A stretch of DNA of 64,000 bases from Halegenticoccus tardaugens (lineage in GTDB: Archaea; Halobacteriota; Halobacteria; Halobacteriales; Haloferacaceae), in contig NZ_SDIC01000004.1 of NCBI RefSeq assembly GCF_004116405.1, forward strand, positions 1-64,000. The letters run 5' to 3'. The position numbers and the translations under genes are program-made. The notes under the pieces were generated by a model. It was not told where the DNA came from, searched no databases, and worked only from the letters and a program-made list of their open reading frames with translations. Below are positions 1 to 8,387 of the stretch, one piece after another. Each line of letters starts with the position of its first letter. The stretch's first letter is position 1.

Positions 1-383
1 CGGGCTACGACGTGACGTTCGGCCGACGGCTGTTCATGGAGCACGGCGAGACGATCGTCACCGACGACCCCGCGGAGCTCGCCGACCGCGACTACTACAC
101 CCTCGCGTACGCCGAAAAGCGCGACCTCGACGCGTCGTCGGCGACGGCGGCGTTCCTCCGCGACGACGAAGAGATCGACGGGGATCGGGAGGGACGGCCG
201 GACCGCGTCGCGCCGTCTCCGACCGGGGAGGGTGACGGGGGCGCGTGGGCACCCGGCGCGTCCGACGCCGACGACCGCGGTCCGACCTCGGACTCCTCGC
301 CTGCGGCCGCGTCCGCGGGCGGGTTCGCGGCCGAGGAACGCGCCGCGGGCGAGTCCTGCGGCGACCCGGAGGGCGAGCGATGA
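1..383 (+). CDS. cbiL: 3' end of a corrin-ring methyltransferase, probably cobalt-precorrin-2 C20-methyltransferase CbiL
   Basis: The frame is open from base 3 and ends at a TGA at 381-383, so only about the last 126 codons are present. The first ~40 residues (GYDVTFGRRLFMEHGE, then YYTLAYAEK) look like the end of the C-terminal lobe of a tetrapyrrole methyltransferase; CbiL adds a SAM-derived methyl at C20 of cobalt-precorrin-2 in the cytoplasm. The remaining ~80 residues are an acidic, Ala/Gly-rich tail with no visible fold. The stop overlaps the cbiF start as ATGA. The CbiL call rests on this short piece and on gene order ahead of cbiF, so another ring methyltransferase is possible. Confidence 0.6.
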   Translation, partial: GYDVTFGRRLFMEHGETIVTDDPAELADRDYYTLAYAEKRDLDASSATAAFLRDDEEIDGDREGRPDRVAPSPTGEGDGGAWAPGASDADDRGPTSDSSPAAASAGGFAAEERAAGESCGDPEGER

Positions 384-1276
384 CCGACGCCGACGCGGAC
401 CCGCAGGCGGCGATCGACGCGCGGGGCGAGCGGCGGGCGCGCGAGCGCGACCCGCGCGTCGACGAGCTCTCGGCCGGTGATTCCCAGGAGGGCATCCCGT
501 TCGTCGGCGCGGGACCGGGCGATCCCCGCCTGCTGACCGTCGCCGGCAGGGAGCTGCTGGCGGACGCCGACCTCGTCGTCCACGCGGGATCGCTCGTCAA
601 CAGCGAACTCCTGGACGCCTACTGCGCCGACGCCGAGACCGTCACTTCCGTCGGCAAGGACCTGGAGGAGCTGGTGCCGCTGATGCGCGACGCCTACGAG
701 GACGGCCGGTCGGTCGTCCGGCTCCACAGCGGCGACCCGGCGATCTACGGCGCGGCGCTGGAGCAGATGGACGCGCTCGAACACGCGGGCGTCCCGACGT
801 ACCTCGTCCCCGGTGTCACCTCGGCGTTCGCCGCGAGCGCGACGCTCCGGACGCAACTGACGCTCAACGAGGTGGCGAACCACGTCGCCTTCACTCGACC
901 GCGGGGGCGGACGCTGAGCGAGGCGGAGGATCACGTGAGCGAGTTCGTCGGCATGGGCGACGTGACGACCTGCATCTACCTCGGGACGCACGCCGTCGCC
1001 GAGACGATGGACCGCCTCCTCGCGGACGGCCACGACCCGGACACGCCGGTCGCGGCGGTGTACCACGCGTCGTGGCCCGACGAGGACGTGATCGAGGGGA
1101 CGATCGAGACGATCGGCGAGCGCGTCGAGGCGGCCGGCTACCGCGCCTCGGCGATGGTCATCGTCGGCGAGGCGGTCACCGGTGCCGGCTACGAGCGATC
1201 GTACCTGTACGGCGACTGGGCGAACCGCGGCGCGGACCGAACCGACGCGAACGAGACGAGAACGGAGAGTGACTGA
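380..1276 (+). CDS. cbiF: Cobalt-precorrin-4 C11-methyltransferase CbiF
   Basis: The 298-residue protein has the tetrapyrrole methylase signature IPFVGAGPGDPRLLTVAG near residue 39 and the second SAM-loop segment LHSGDPAIYGA near residue 117, followed by the VPGVTSAFAASA motif typical of CbiF/CobM. It methylates C11 of cobalt-precorrin-4 using SAM. The first ~35 residues are a charged haloarchaeal extension. I chose the ATG at 380 because it overlaps the preceding stop (ATGA); a GTG at 245 would add 45 low-complexity residues read from another frame of the upstream gene. The next gene starts 1 nt after the stop, so these genes form one operon. Confidence 0.93.
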   Translation: MTDADADPQAAIDARGERRARERDPRVDELSAGDSQEGIPFVGAGPGDPRLLTVAGRELLADADLVVHAGSLVNSELLDAYCADAETVTSVGKDLEELVPLMRDAYEDGRSVVRLHSGDPAIYGAALEQMDALEHAGVPTYLVPGVTSAFAASATLRTQLTLNEVANHVAFTRPRGRTLSEAEDHVSEFVGMGDVTTCIYLGTHAVAETMDRLLADGHDPDTPVAAVYHASWPDEDVIEGTIETIGERVEAAGYRASAMVIVGEAVTGAGYERSYLYGDWANRGADRTDANETRTESD

Positions 1277-1277
1277 C

Positions 1278-2321
1278 GTGAGCACGGACGACGACGCGAC
1301 GGACGGGACGAGCCGAGCGAACGTAGACGAAGCGAGCGGCCGCGACGGCACCGCCGGAAGCGACGGCTCCGGCGGGGGCGGCGGTCACTGCAGCGCGCCG
1401 GACAGCGACGGCGAGGTGGCCGAGGAGATCGCGGTCGTGAGCTTCGAACGGAAGCTGGACACCGCGGCGGAGATCGTGGCCGGCATCGGCGACCGCTACC
1501 GGGCGATCGACGTGATCGAGTACCACGGCGACGTGTTCGAGGAGCACTGGGGCGAGTACGACTGCTTCGTCGGGCTGATGGCGAGCGGCATCGCGATGCG
1601 GAAGACCGCGCCCCTCCTCGACGACAAGTGGGAGGACCCCGCGATCGTCGTGATCGACGAGGCGCTGACGTGGGCGATCCCGATCACGGGCGGCCACCAC
1701 GGGGCGAACCAGGTCGCGGAGGACCTCGCCACGCTCGGCGCGGTTCCCGCGATGACGACCGCCTCGGAGGCGGCGGGCAAGCAGGGCGTCGAAAAGCGGG
1801 CGAAGGCGCTCTCGGCGCACGTCGTCAACGGCGGGTCGACGGTCGCGACGAACCTCGCGGTGCTGAACGACGAACTCGGACCCGTCGCCCGACTCGACGG
1901 CCCGCGCGCCGTCCTCGTCGGCGACGACGTGACGGTCCTCAAACGGAACGGGGAGCCTGGCGTGGTGATCGGGACGGGCAGCGTCGCCGGCGCGGGGGAG
2001 GCGCAGTTCCTCGACGCGTGGAACGACGCGCTCGCCGCGGCGGCCGCCGACTGGGATGACGTGGAGTTCGTCGCGACGGGGACGCGAAAGGCCGACGAGG
2101 AGGGGCTGCTCGCGGCGGCAGAAGCGCGCGGCGTCGGCGTCGTCGCCTTCGACCGCGAGACACTCCTCGACTTCGAGGGCCCGACGCCGTCGCGCTCGAA
2201 GGAACTCATCGGCTGGCCGGGCGTCGCGGAGGCGAGCGCCCTCGCCGGCGGGCGCGAGCACGAACTCGTCGTCGAGAAGCGCCGCCACGAGAACGCCGTC
2301 ACGGCGGCGGTGGGACGATGA
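1278..2321 (+). CDS. cbiG: Cobalt-precorrin-5A hydrolase CbiG
   Basis: CbiG opens the delta-lactone of cobalt-precorrin-5A, releasing acetaldehyde. The 347-residue protein shows the family core around residues 95-170: GLMASGIAMRKTAPLL, then DPAIVVIDE and the ITGGHHGANQVAEDLA block, with the C-terminal CbiG domain (GTRKADEEGLLAAAEARG) near residue 255. The start is taken as the GTG at 1278, two bases after the cbiF stop. The N-terminal ~50 residues are an acidic Gly-rich linker ending in GGGGGHCSAP, which contains the only His-Cys pair. The stop overlaps the next ATG (ATGA), which suggests translational coupling. Confidence 0.93.
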   Translation: MSTDDDATDGTSRANVDEASGRDGTAGSDGSGGGGGHCSAPDSDGEVAEEIAVVSFERKLDTAAEIVAGIGDRYRAIDVIEYHGDVFEEHWGEYDCFVGLMASGIAMRKTAPLLDDKWEDPAIVVIDEALTWAIPITGGHHGANQVAEDLATLGAVPAMTTASEAAGKQGVEKRAKALSAHVVNGGSTVATNLAVLNDELGPVARLDGPRAVLVGDDVTVLKRNGEPGVVIGTGSVAGAGEAQFLDAWNDALAAAAADWDDVEFVATGTRKADEEGLLAAAEARGVGVVAFDRETLLDFEGPTPSRSKELIGWPGVAEASALAGGREHELVVEKRRHENAVTAAVGR

Positions 2322-3190
2322 GCGCGGACGAGGTATCCGCGGCGAGCGCCACCGCCGATCTCGGCACGCTGTACGTCGTGGGCATCGGTCCCGGTCTGCC
2401 GCACGCGATGACACAGCGAGCGAAGGACGTCGTCCGGACCGCCGACTGCGTCATCGCCTCGAACCTGTACCAGCGCTTCCTCCGCCGCGACGGGACGCTG
2501 CCGCCGAAGGAGGCGGTCGCGGACGGCGGCGTCGCGACGCGCGGGGACGGCGGGACGCAGGAGATCGTTCGCTCGTCGATGGGCCGGCAGGTCGAACTCG
2601 CCCGGGAGGCGTTCGAGCGCGTCCGGGCGGGGCAGGACGTCGCGCACGTCTCCGGCGGCGATCCCAACGTGTACGGCAAGTCCGACCTGCTGTTTCTGAT
2701 GGCGGAGGAGGAAGGGGCGACGGACGTTCCGATCGAGGTCGTCCCCGGCGTCACGGCGGCGCTCGGCGGGGCCGCGAACCTCGGCGCGCCCCTGTCGAAC
2801 GACTTCTGCACCGTCTCGCTGTCGGACAAGTGGCGCGGCTGGGACGAGATCGAAGAGAAGCTTCGCGCCGCGGCGATAAGCGGCTTCGTCGTCGTCCTCT
2901 ACAACTGCTGGCGGGACTACGAGCGCGCGATCGAGGTCCTCCGCGAGGAGCGCGCCGACGACGTCCCGGTCGCCATCTTCAACGACGCGAGCAGGGGCGA
3001 CGCGGGCCGGAATCTCGACGGCGAAACCCACACCCTGACGACGCTCGGCGAGGCGACGGCGCACGACGAGGAGGTCGGCGGCATGGGCACGTCGATCCTC
3101 GTCGGCACCCACGAGACGCGCGTCTGGCGAAACGACCACAGCGAGTACCTCGTCACCCCGCGCGGCGGGCGTGACGTCGACGACTTCTGA
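2318..3190 (+). CDS. cbiH: Cobalt-precorrin-3B C17-methyltransferase, CbiH/CobJ type (copy 1)
   Basis: The 290-residue methyltransferase has the N-terminal motif LYVVGIGPGLPHAMT, the SGGDPNVYGK loop near residue 112, VVPGVTAALGGAANLGAPLSND near residue 145 and the CbiH/CobJ segment VVVLYNCW. The family methylates C17 of cobalt-precorrin-3 with ring contraction. It begins within the cbiG stop (ATGA) and is followed 5 nt later by a second, clearly homologous cbiH. Two adjacent cbiH-like genes probably have split roles; one may serve a different methylation step, such as the one normally done by CbiD, but the sequence alone does not settle this. Confidence 0.9.
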   Translation: MSADEVSAASATADLGTLYVVGIGPGLPHAMTQRAKDVVRTADCVIASNLYQRFLRRDGTLPPKEAVADGGVATRGDGGTQEIVRSSMGRQVELAREAFERVRAGQDVAHVSGGDPNVYGKSDLLFLMAEEEGATDVPIEVVPGVTAALGGAANLGAPLSNDFCTVSLSDKWRGWDEIEEKLRAAAISGFVVVLYNCWRDYERAIEVLREERADDVPVAIFNDASRGDAGRNLDGETHTLTTLGEATAHDEEVGGMGTSILVGTHETRVWRNDHSEYLVTPRGGRDVDDF

Positions 3191-3195
3191 CACCC

Positions 3196-4278
3196 ATGAG
3201 CACCGAAGACACCGCGGAGACGGCGGAATCGAACGCGAACGAAACGACGGGCGAACCGAACGCGGAGCGCGAGACGGAACCGCGCGCCCGCTGCGGCGGG
3301 GCGCGCGACGGTTCGACGGCCGGGTCGAACGCGGCGTCGAAGACGAACTCTGAGTGCGGCGCGGCGGGCGACGAGTCGGCGTCGACGTCGACCTGCGGCG
3401 GGTCGAGTTCCGCGACGGACACGTCGGCCCCGGAGTGCGGCGCGTCGGCGAAGAAGGCGACGACGGCGGAGCGCGTCGGCTCGACGGTCGACGACTTCGA
3501 TGGCGACCCCGGACGGCTGGTCGCGGTCGGCCTCGGACCGGGTCGACCGGACGGGATGACCGCACGCGCACGCGCAGCCCTGCTCTCGGCCGAGCACATC
3601 GTCGGCTACACGACGTACATCGATCTCCTGCCAGACGAGATCACGGAGGCCGCGGCGGCGCTGTACGACACGCCGATGTGCGGCGAGGTCTCCCGGACGG
3701 AGGAGGCGGTCGACCGGGCGCTCGCGGGCAACGACGTCGCCATCGTCGGCAGCGGCGACCCGAACGTGTACGCGCTCGCTGGGCTGGCGCTGGAGATCCT
3801 CGAATCGAAGGGCGCGACGGCGTCGATGGTCGACTTCGAGGTCGTCCCCGGCGTCCCCGCGGCCCAGTCGTGCGGTGCGCGGCTGGGCGCGCCGCTCGTG
3901 AACGACACCGTGAGCGTCAGCCTCTCGGATCACCTGACGCCGATGGCGGAGATCGAATCGCGGCTGCACGCCGTCGCGGGCGAGGGCTTCACCGTCGCCA
4001 TCTACAACCCCTGGAGCAGAAAGCGCAGGGAGAACTTCGAGAAGTGCTGCGAGATCCTGCTCACCCACCGCGATCCCGACACGCCGGTCGGGATCGTCCA
4101 CGGCGCGGGCCGCGAGGACGAGCGAGCCGAGTTGACGACGCTCGGCGAACTGGCGGACCTCGGCGAGACCGACCTGATCGACATGACGACGACCGTCCTC
4201 GTGGGCAACGAGGAGACCTACGTCTGGGACGGGCGGATGGTCACCCCGCGCGGGTACGAGCGCAAGTACGACTACTGA
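3196..4278 (+). CDS. cbiH: Cobalt-precorrin-3B C17-methyltransferase, CbiH type (copy 2) with Cys-rich N-terminal extension
   Basis: The catalytic domain starts near residue 108 (LVAVGLGPGRPDGMTARA) and has the SGDPNVYALAG loop, VVPGVPAAQSCGARLGAPLVND and VAIYNPWS motifs of CbiH. Unlike its neighbour it carries a ~105-residue disordered extension holding four Cys-Gly pairs at residues 33, 54, 67 and 81 in a Ser/Thr/Ala background. This looks like a flexible metal or Fe-S binding arm rather than a random tail. Some bacterial CbiH proteins (for example CbiH60) are known to carry an Fe-S bearing extension, though at the other end. The ATG at 3196 is the first start after the preceding stop. Confidence 0.9.
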   Translation: MSTEDTAETAESNANETTGEPNAERETEPRARCGGARDGSTAGSNAASKTNSECGAAGDESASTSTCGGSSSATDTSAPECGASAKKATTAERVGSTVDDFDGDPGRLVAVGLGPGRPDGMTARARAALLSAEHIVGYTTYIDLLPDEITEAAAALYDTPMCGEVSRTEEAVDRALAGNDVAIVGSGDPNVYALAGLALEILESKGATASMVDFEVVPGVPAAQSCGARLGAPLVNDTVSVSLSDHLTPMAEIESRLHAVAGEGFTVAIYNPWSRKRRENFEKCCEILLTHRDPDTPVGIVHGAGREDERAELTTLGELADLGETDLIDMTTTVLVGNEETYVWDGRMVTPRGYERKYDY

Positions 4279-4279
4279 G

Positions 4280-4606
4280 ATGTACGAGATCGAACTCGAC
4301 AGGGGGGCGTGCGAGGGCATCTTCGCCTGCCTCGTCCGCGATCCGCGGTTCGTCGAGGCGGCGGACGGCCTCGCGGCGATCGAGACGGACGGAGGAGAAG
4401 CGACCGACGGAGAAACGGATGGGGGAGAGTCGAAAAACGGGGAAACGGCCGGCGGGAAGGGTTCGGACGGAGCCGAACCGGAAACGGCCGACGGGGTCGA
4501 CCGACGGATCGTCGCCCGCTTCGACGACGACCGGCTCGACGAGGCCCGCCGGGCGGCCGCCGCCTGTCCAGTCGGTGCGATCGCCGTCGCGGAGGTGGAG
4601 CGATGA
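4280..4606 (+). CDS. Small ferredoxin-like protein with three cluster cysteines
   Basis: This 108-residue acidic protein has the split pattern of a small ferredoxin: GACEGIFACLVRDPRF at residues 9-24 (Cys11, Cys17) and AACPVGAI near the C-terminus. Only three cysteines match the pattern (C-x5-C ... C-P), which favours a [3Fe-4S] over a [4Fe-4S] cluster. A ~45-residue Gly/Asp/Glu/Thr-rich low-complexity insert separates the two halves. It lies 1 nt after cbiH copy 2 and overlaps the next start (ATGA), so it is co-expressed with corrin ring synthesis. A likely job is electron supply for the ring reduction or for cobalt reduction; the partner is not known. Confidence 0.75.
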   Translation: MYEIELDRGACEGIFACLVRDPRFVEAADGLAAIETDGGEATDGETDGGESKNGETAGGKGSDGAEPETADGVDRRIVARFDDDRLDEARRAAAACPVGAIAVAEVER

Positions 4607-5334
4607 GCGGCACCGACGGTCCCGGCGAACCGCGGGACGGCACCCGGAGCCCGCCGGCGGATCTGCTCTCGCGGCACCCCGAGACGGCGTACTTCTGGGG
4701 CCGCGCGATCGGCGACGGCTCGGTCTCGGCGGACGCCGTGCGGATCCGCGCGCGGGACGAGACGGCGGCCCGGCGGCTGTCGGCGATCGCGGGCGGCGCG
4801 CGCGTCGACCACCGGATCCGCGAGCGGTCGTTCGCGCACGACACCGCCGTCACCCGCGTCGAGGACGAGTACCTCGTGCAGGTCATCGCCCCCGCTCTCG
4901 GTGAACGCGTGAGCGCGGCTTTCGGGCTCCCGATCGACGACGACCCCGGTGGCTACCGGCTGGACGCCCTCGCCGCGCACGACCGGCAGTTGCTCCGCGG
5001 GCTGCTGGAGGGCTGCGGGACGGTCTGCTTCAAGGAGTCGACCGGCGGCCTCGGCGTCTCGTTCGTCCACGAACTGCGGTTGCTCCGCAAGGTTCGCGGC
5101 CTGCTCGACGCCCGCCCCGTCTCGATCGAGACGACGGAGCCGGCGGCGGCGTCCGGCGATCGCTACTGGTTCAGCGTCGCCGACGCGGACGCCCCGGCGT
5201 TCGCCGAGTGGGTGTACGAGGGGAGCGAGGAGAGCGGCCTGTTCGCCCCGAGCAGACGGCGGAAGCTCCGCCGAAGCGTCGAGCGGGCGACCGCGGACCG
5301 CGAGGGCGACCCGGCCGCGGAGGCGCGGCGGTGA
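4603..5334 (+). CDS. B12-operon protein resembling a degenerate LAGLIDADG homing endonuclease
   Basis: The 243-residue protein contains two segments shaped like LAGLIDADG helices: FWGRAIGDGS at residues 31-40, with the usual acidic residue as Asp38, and LRGLLEGCGT at 131-140, where the second catalytic acid is replaced by Cys138. Each is followed by beta-rich sequence, and the C-terminus (AEWVYEGSE...PSRRRKLRR) resembles the end of such domains. I know no enzymatic role for this family in cobalamin synthesis; it may be a domesticated DNA- or RNA-binding regulator, or a fold reused for corrin chemistry. It sits inside the operon, overlapping its neighbours by 4 nt on both sides. The LAGLIDADG relationship is my own reading, not a search result. 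Confidence 0.7.
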   Translation: MSGTDGPGEPRDGTRSPPADLLSRHPETAYFWGRAIGDGSVSADAVRIRARDETAARRLSAIAGGARVDHRIRERSFAHDTAVTRVEDEYLVQVIAPALGERVSAAFGLPIDDDPGGYRLDALAAHDRQLLRGLLEGCGTVCFKESTGGLGVSFVHELRLLRKVRGLLDARPVSIETTEPAAASGDRYWFSVADADAPAFAEWVYEGSEESGLFAPSRRRKLRRSVERATADREGDPAAEARR

Positions 5335-6560
5335 GCCGCGCGAACGACACGCCCGACGCCGGCTCGCCCGCGGACGAGGCGGTCCTCCTCGTCGGGCACG
5401 GGTCGCGCCGCGAGCGATCGAACGAACAGGTTCGGTCGCTCGCCGCAGCTCTCGAAGGTCGGCTCGGACTTCCGGTCGACGCGGGCTTTCTCGAACTCGC
5501 GGAACCGTCGATCCCCGACGCGATCGCGGGGCTCGCCCCCGCGGCGTCGACCGTGACGGTCGTCCACCTCTCGCTTTTCGCCGCGAGTCACGTCAAGACG
5601 GACGTTCCGCTGGCGGTGCGGCGGGCGCGCGAGGCGCACCCGGGGCTCTCGCTGTACAACGGGGCGCACCTCGGGATCCACCCGGCGATCGTCGATCTCC
5701 TCGACGACCGCGCGGTGGCAGTCGAGCGCGCGCTCGACGTCGAGCGCGGGGAGGAGTCGGTCGCGGTCGTCCTCTGCGCCCGCGGGTCGAGCGACCCGGA
5801 CGCGAACGGCGACGCACACAAGCTCGCGCGCCTGCTGTACGAGGGGCGCGACTTCGCCGCGGTCGAGACGGCGTTCGTCGGCGTCACGGAGCCGCGTCTC
5901 GACGGGGCGCTCCACCGCGTCGCCAAACGGCGGCCAGACGCGGTCGTCGTCCTCCCGTACATGCTCGGTGACGGCGTGCTGACGGAGCGCGTCCGCGAGA
6001 CGACGGCCGACTTCGACGCGTCGTACCCCTACGCCGCCGCCGCCGCCGGCGACCCGCTCGGGACCGACGAACGCCTGCTCGACGCCCTCGCGGACCGCTG
6101 GCGGGAGGCCCGAACCGGGAGCGTCGAGATGTCGTGCGACACGTGCAAGTACAAGGTCGACCTCGACGGCTTCGAGGACGACCGCGGCGGCGCGCGGGCG
6201 ATGCTGCGCGCGCTGACGCACGAGGGGGCGCACGCCGACCGCACAGACGTGGACGACGAACCGCACGCCCACGACGCCCCGGAGAAGCACGTGGCCGTGT
6301 GCACGAACCGGACCTGCGCCGGGGACGGCTCGCCGGCCGTGCTCGAACGGCTCCGGCAGGCCGCCCGCGACTCCGACGCCTGCGACGCCCGGATCACCCG
6401 CAGTTCGTGTCTCGGCCGGTGCGGCGACGGGCCGATGGTCGCGGTGTACCCCGACGGCGTCTGGTACGGGGGCGTCGACCCCGCGGACGCCGATCGAATC
6501 GTCTCGTCCCACCTCGACCGGGACCGAATCGTGAGCGACATCGTCGACGGGATACTGTAA
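5331..6560 (+). CDS. cbiX: Sirohydrochlorin cobaltochelatase CbiX, long form with 2Fe-2S ferredoxin-like C-terminal domain
   Basis: CbiX inserts Co(II) into sirohydrochlorin, the first committed step of the early-cobalt B12 route. The 409-residue protein has two chelatase lobes: the first begins AVLLVGHGSRRERS with metal-binding His23, the second near residue 143 (VAVVLCARGSSDP). From ~residue 265 it carries Cys motifs (SCDTCKYK), a short His-containing stretch (EGAHADR ... EPHAHD) and a thioredoxin-like [2Fe-2S] domain with CTNRTC and CLGRCGDGPM, as in long CbiX proteins. The start is the GTG at 5331 overlapping the previous stop (GTGA). The fused redox centre may control or report cobalt insertion. 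Confidence 0.92.
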   Translation: MSRANDTPDAGSPADEAVLLVGHGSRRERSNEQVRSLAAALEGRLGLPVDAGFLELAEPSIPDAIAGLAPAASTVTVVHLSLFAASHVKTDVPLAVRRAREAHPGLSLYNGAHLGIHPAIVDLLDDRAVAVERALDVERGEESVAVVLCARGSSDPDANGDAHKLARLLYEGRDFAAVETAFVGVTEPRLDGALHRVAKRRPDAVVVLPYMLGDGVLTERVRETTADFDASYPYAAAAAGDPLGTDERLLDALADRWREARTGSVEMSCDTCKYKVDLDGFEDDRGGARAMLRALTHEGAHADRTDVDDEPHAHDAPEKHVAVCTNRTCAGDGSPAVLERLRQAARDSDACDARITRSSCLGRCGDGPMVAVYPDGVWYGGVDPADADRIVSSHLDRDRIVSDIVDGIL

Positions 6561-6562
6561 CC

Positions 6563-6934
6563 ATGAGCTGTCACGAACTCGAAGCGGTACGACTCGGACT
6601 GATGAACGTCCTCGGCGTCGAGGACAGGAGCGCCCGCGAACACGCGAAATCGGAACTGGAGGGTCACCTCGACGGCCCGATCGAGGGGTTGGCCGAGGCC
6701 GACTCGCTCGCGGCCCTCCGGCGGCACCTCGACGCCGCGCTCGTCGACCTCGAATCGGAAGTCGCCGGGACGGAGCCGACCGATCCGGAGTACGACTACC
6801 TCCGCGGGCGGCTCGTCGCCGTCCGCGACGCGGAACTGGCGCTGGATCGCCTCGCCGACCACGGTGCCGGCGTCCTCGACGGACTGGGCGAGACGCACGG
6901 CGCGCTCCACGAGGTCTTCCCCGCCGATGAGTGA
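6563..6934 (+). CDS. DUF3209 family protein of the cobalamin operon
   Basis: This 123-residue, mostly alpha-helical acidic protein starts SCHELEAVRLGLMNVLG, which I recognise as the DUF3209 signature of haloarchaeal B12 loci. Cys3 and His4 are the only obvious metal-ligand candidates at the N-terminus. There are no membrane segments or signal peptide. It lies 2 nt after cbiX and its end overlaps the start of the next gene by 8 nt. Function is unknown; co-location with CbiX suggests a cobalt chaperone or an accessory to chelation, but this is guesswork from context. Confidence 0.75.
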   Translation: MSCHELEAVRLGLMNVLGVEDRSAREHAKSELEGHLDGPIEGLAEADSLAALRRHLDAALVDLESEVAGTEPTDPEYDYLRGRLVAVRDAELALDRLADHGAGVLDGLGETHGALHEVFPADE

Positions 6935-8360
6935 CATCTCACCGATGCGTGACGCGCTCGACGCTCGAACCGTCGTGCTCGGCGATGTGACGCCGGCTCG
7001 CTCCCGGCACGGCGGCCGGCGATCGAGCGTCCTCCTGACCGAGGACCTCGTCGCCGTCGGCACCGCCGACGGGGCCGTCCGGGCGTTCGACCCGGAATCG
7101 CTCGAACCGCGGTGGTCGGTCCGGCGGGACGAGTTGGGCGAGTCGCAACGCGAACGCGACGGCGGAAGCTCGCGCGAACGCGGCGGCGACGACGAACGCG
7201 GCGGTGACGGGGGCGCGTCGAACCGCGCCGCCGGCGGCGCGATCGTCGCCCTCGCGTCCCTCGACGGCACCCTCGTGGTCGGCGAACGCGGCCCCCGCGG
7301 CCTCGTCAGCGCGCTCGACGCCCGGACGGGCGCGTTGCGCTGGCGCTACGAGACCGCCGCGGACGTGGGAGAGGCGTCCGGCGGCGGCCGGTTCGGACTC
7401 CCGTTCGTCGCCGACGCGCGGTCCGCCGACGGTCGCGCGTTCGTCGCCGCGCGCCGCTACGACCGCTCGGGCGGCGACCGCTCGTTCCGGAGCGTCGTGT
7501 ACGCCTTCGAGCCCGACGGGACGGTCGCGTGGCGGTACGAGAACGACGCCTCGCCGGTGAGCCTCGACGTCGGGGACGGGCGGGTCGCGGTCGCGTACAA
7601 CCGCTGTCCCGGCGAGCACGCGGACGGTCTCGTCGTCCTCGACGCCGACGCCGGCGACGTCCGCGCGCGGTGGGATCCGCCGGGCGACGGCGAGCGCCGG
7701 GTCGGCGACGCGTCGCTGTTCGACGGCGGAGTCGCCGTCGCGAGCCACGCCGATTACCGCGGCTACGCGCTCGATACCGACCGGCTGGAGGCGGCGCGCG
7801 GTCGGGCGGGCGGCCCGGTAGACGACCCGGTCCAGGCGACCGACGGCGAGGGGACCCGATCGACCGACGAGGATTCGATCCGGTGGAGCGTCCCGCTCGG
7901 GATCGAGACGCCGACCGACGGCGAGACGCTGTACGCGTACCCGAACCACGTTCGCGCGGCGGGCGGCAGGATCGCCTTCCTCACCGGCAACACCTACTCG
8001 ACGGCGGGCCGGGAGACCGACCGCCGGCACCCGGACGAGCACGCCCTCTCGGGGTACGATCACGACGGCGAGCGGCGGTGGTCGGTCTCGGTCGGCGGGT
8101 TCGCGACCGAACTCGCGGCCGACGGCGACCGGCTGGCGGTGCCGTGCGCGCAGCACTTCCGGTCCCGCGACCCCGAGGTCCACGGGCTCCGGCTGGCGAC
8201 TCTCGAAGACGGAGCTGGCGAGGCGGTTTCGACGGACGGCGTCGTGACGGCCGCCGCCCTCGCGGACGGCCGCGTCGCGGCCGTCGAAGAACCCGTCGTC
8301 TACCACGACGAGGGCGTCGAACGCGGCGCGTACCGGCTCCTCGTCGCGACGGTCGACTGA
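6927..8360 (+). CDS. PQQ-type beta-propeller protein linked to the cobalamin operon
   Basis: The 477-residue protein is built of repeated beta-propeller blades such as AVGTADGAVRAFDPESL, VSALDARTGALRWRYE, VYAFEPDGTVAWRYE and LSGYDHDGERRWSVS, as in BamB/PQQ-like repeats. No N-terminal signal or anchor is visible, so it is probably cytoplasmic. A Gly/Arg/Asp-rich insert lies near residues 72-95 between early blades. The ATG at 6927 overlaps the end of the DUF3209 gene, so it closes the + strand operon. A role in B12 synthesis is inferred only from position; it could scaffold the pathway enzymes. Confidence 0.7.
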   Translation: MSDISPMRDALDARTVVLGDVTPARSRHGGRRSSVLLTEDLVAVGTADGAVRAFDPESLEPRWSVRRDELGESQRERDGGSSRERGGDDERGGDGGASNRAAGGAIVALASLDGTLVVGERGPRGLVSALDARTGALRWRYETAADVGEASGGGRFGLPFVADARSADGRAFVAARRYDRSGGDRSFRSVVYAFEPDGTVAWRYENDASPVSLDVGDGRVAVAYNRCPGEHADGLVVLDADAGDVRARWDPPGDGERRVGDASLFDGGVAVASHADYRGYALDTDRLEAARGRAGGPVDDPVQATDGEGTRSTDEDSIRWSVPLGIETPTDGETLYAYPNHVRAAGGRIAFLTGNTYSTAGRETDRRHPDEHALSGYDHDGERRWSVSVGGFATELAADGDRLAVPCAQHFRSRDPEVHGLRLATLEDGAGEAVSTDGVVTAAALADGRVAAVEEPVVYHDEGVERGAYRLLVATVD

Positions 8361-8387
8361 CTCGTCGCTTCCACCCTCTCCCCTCAA

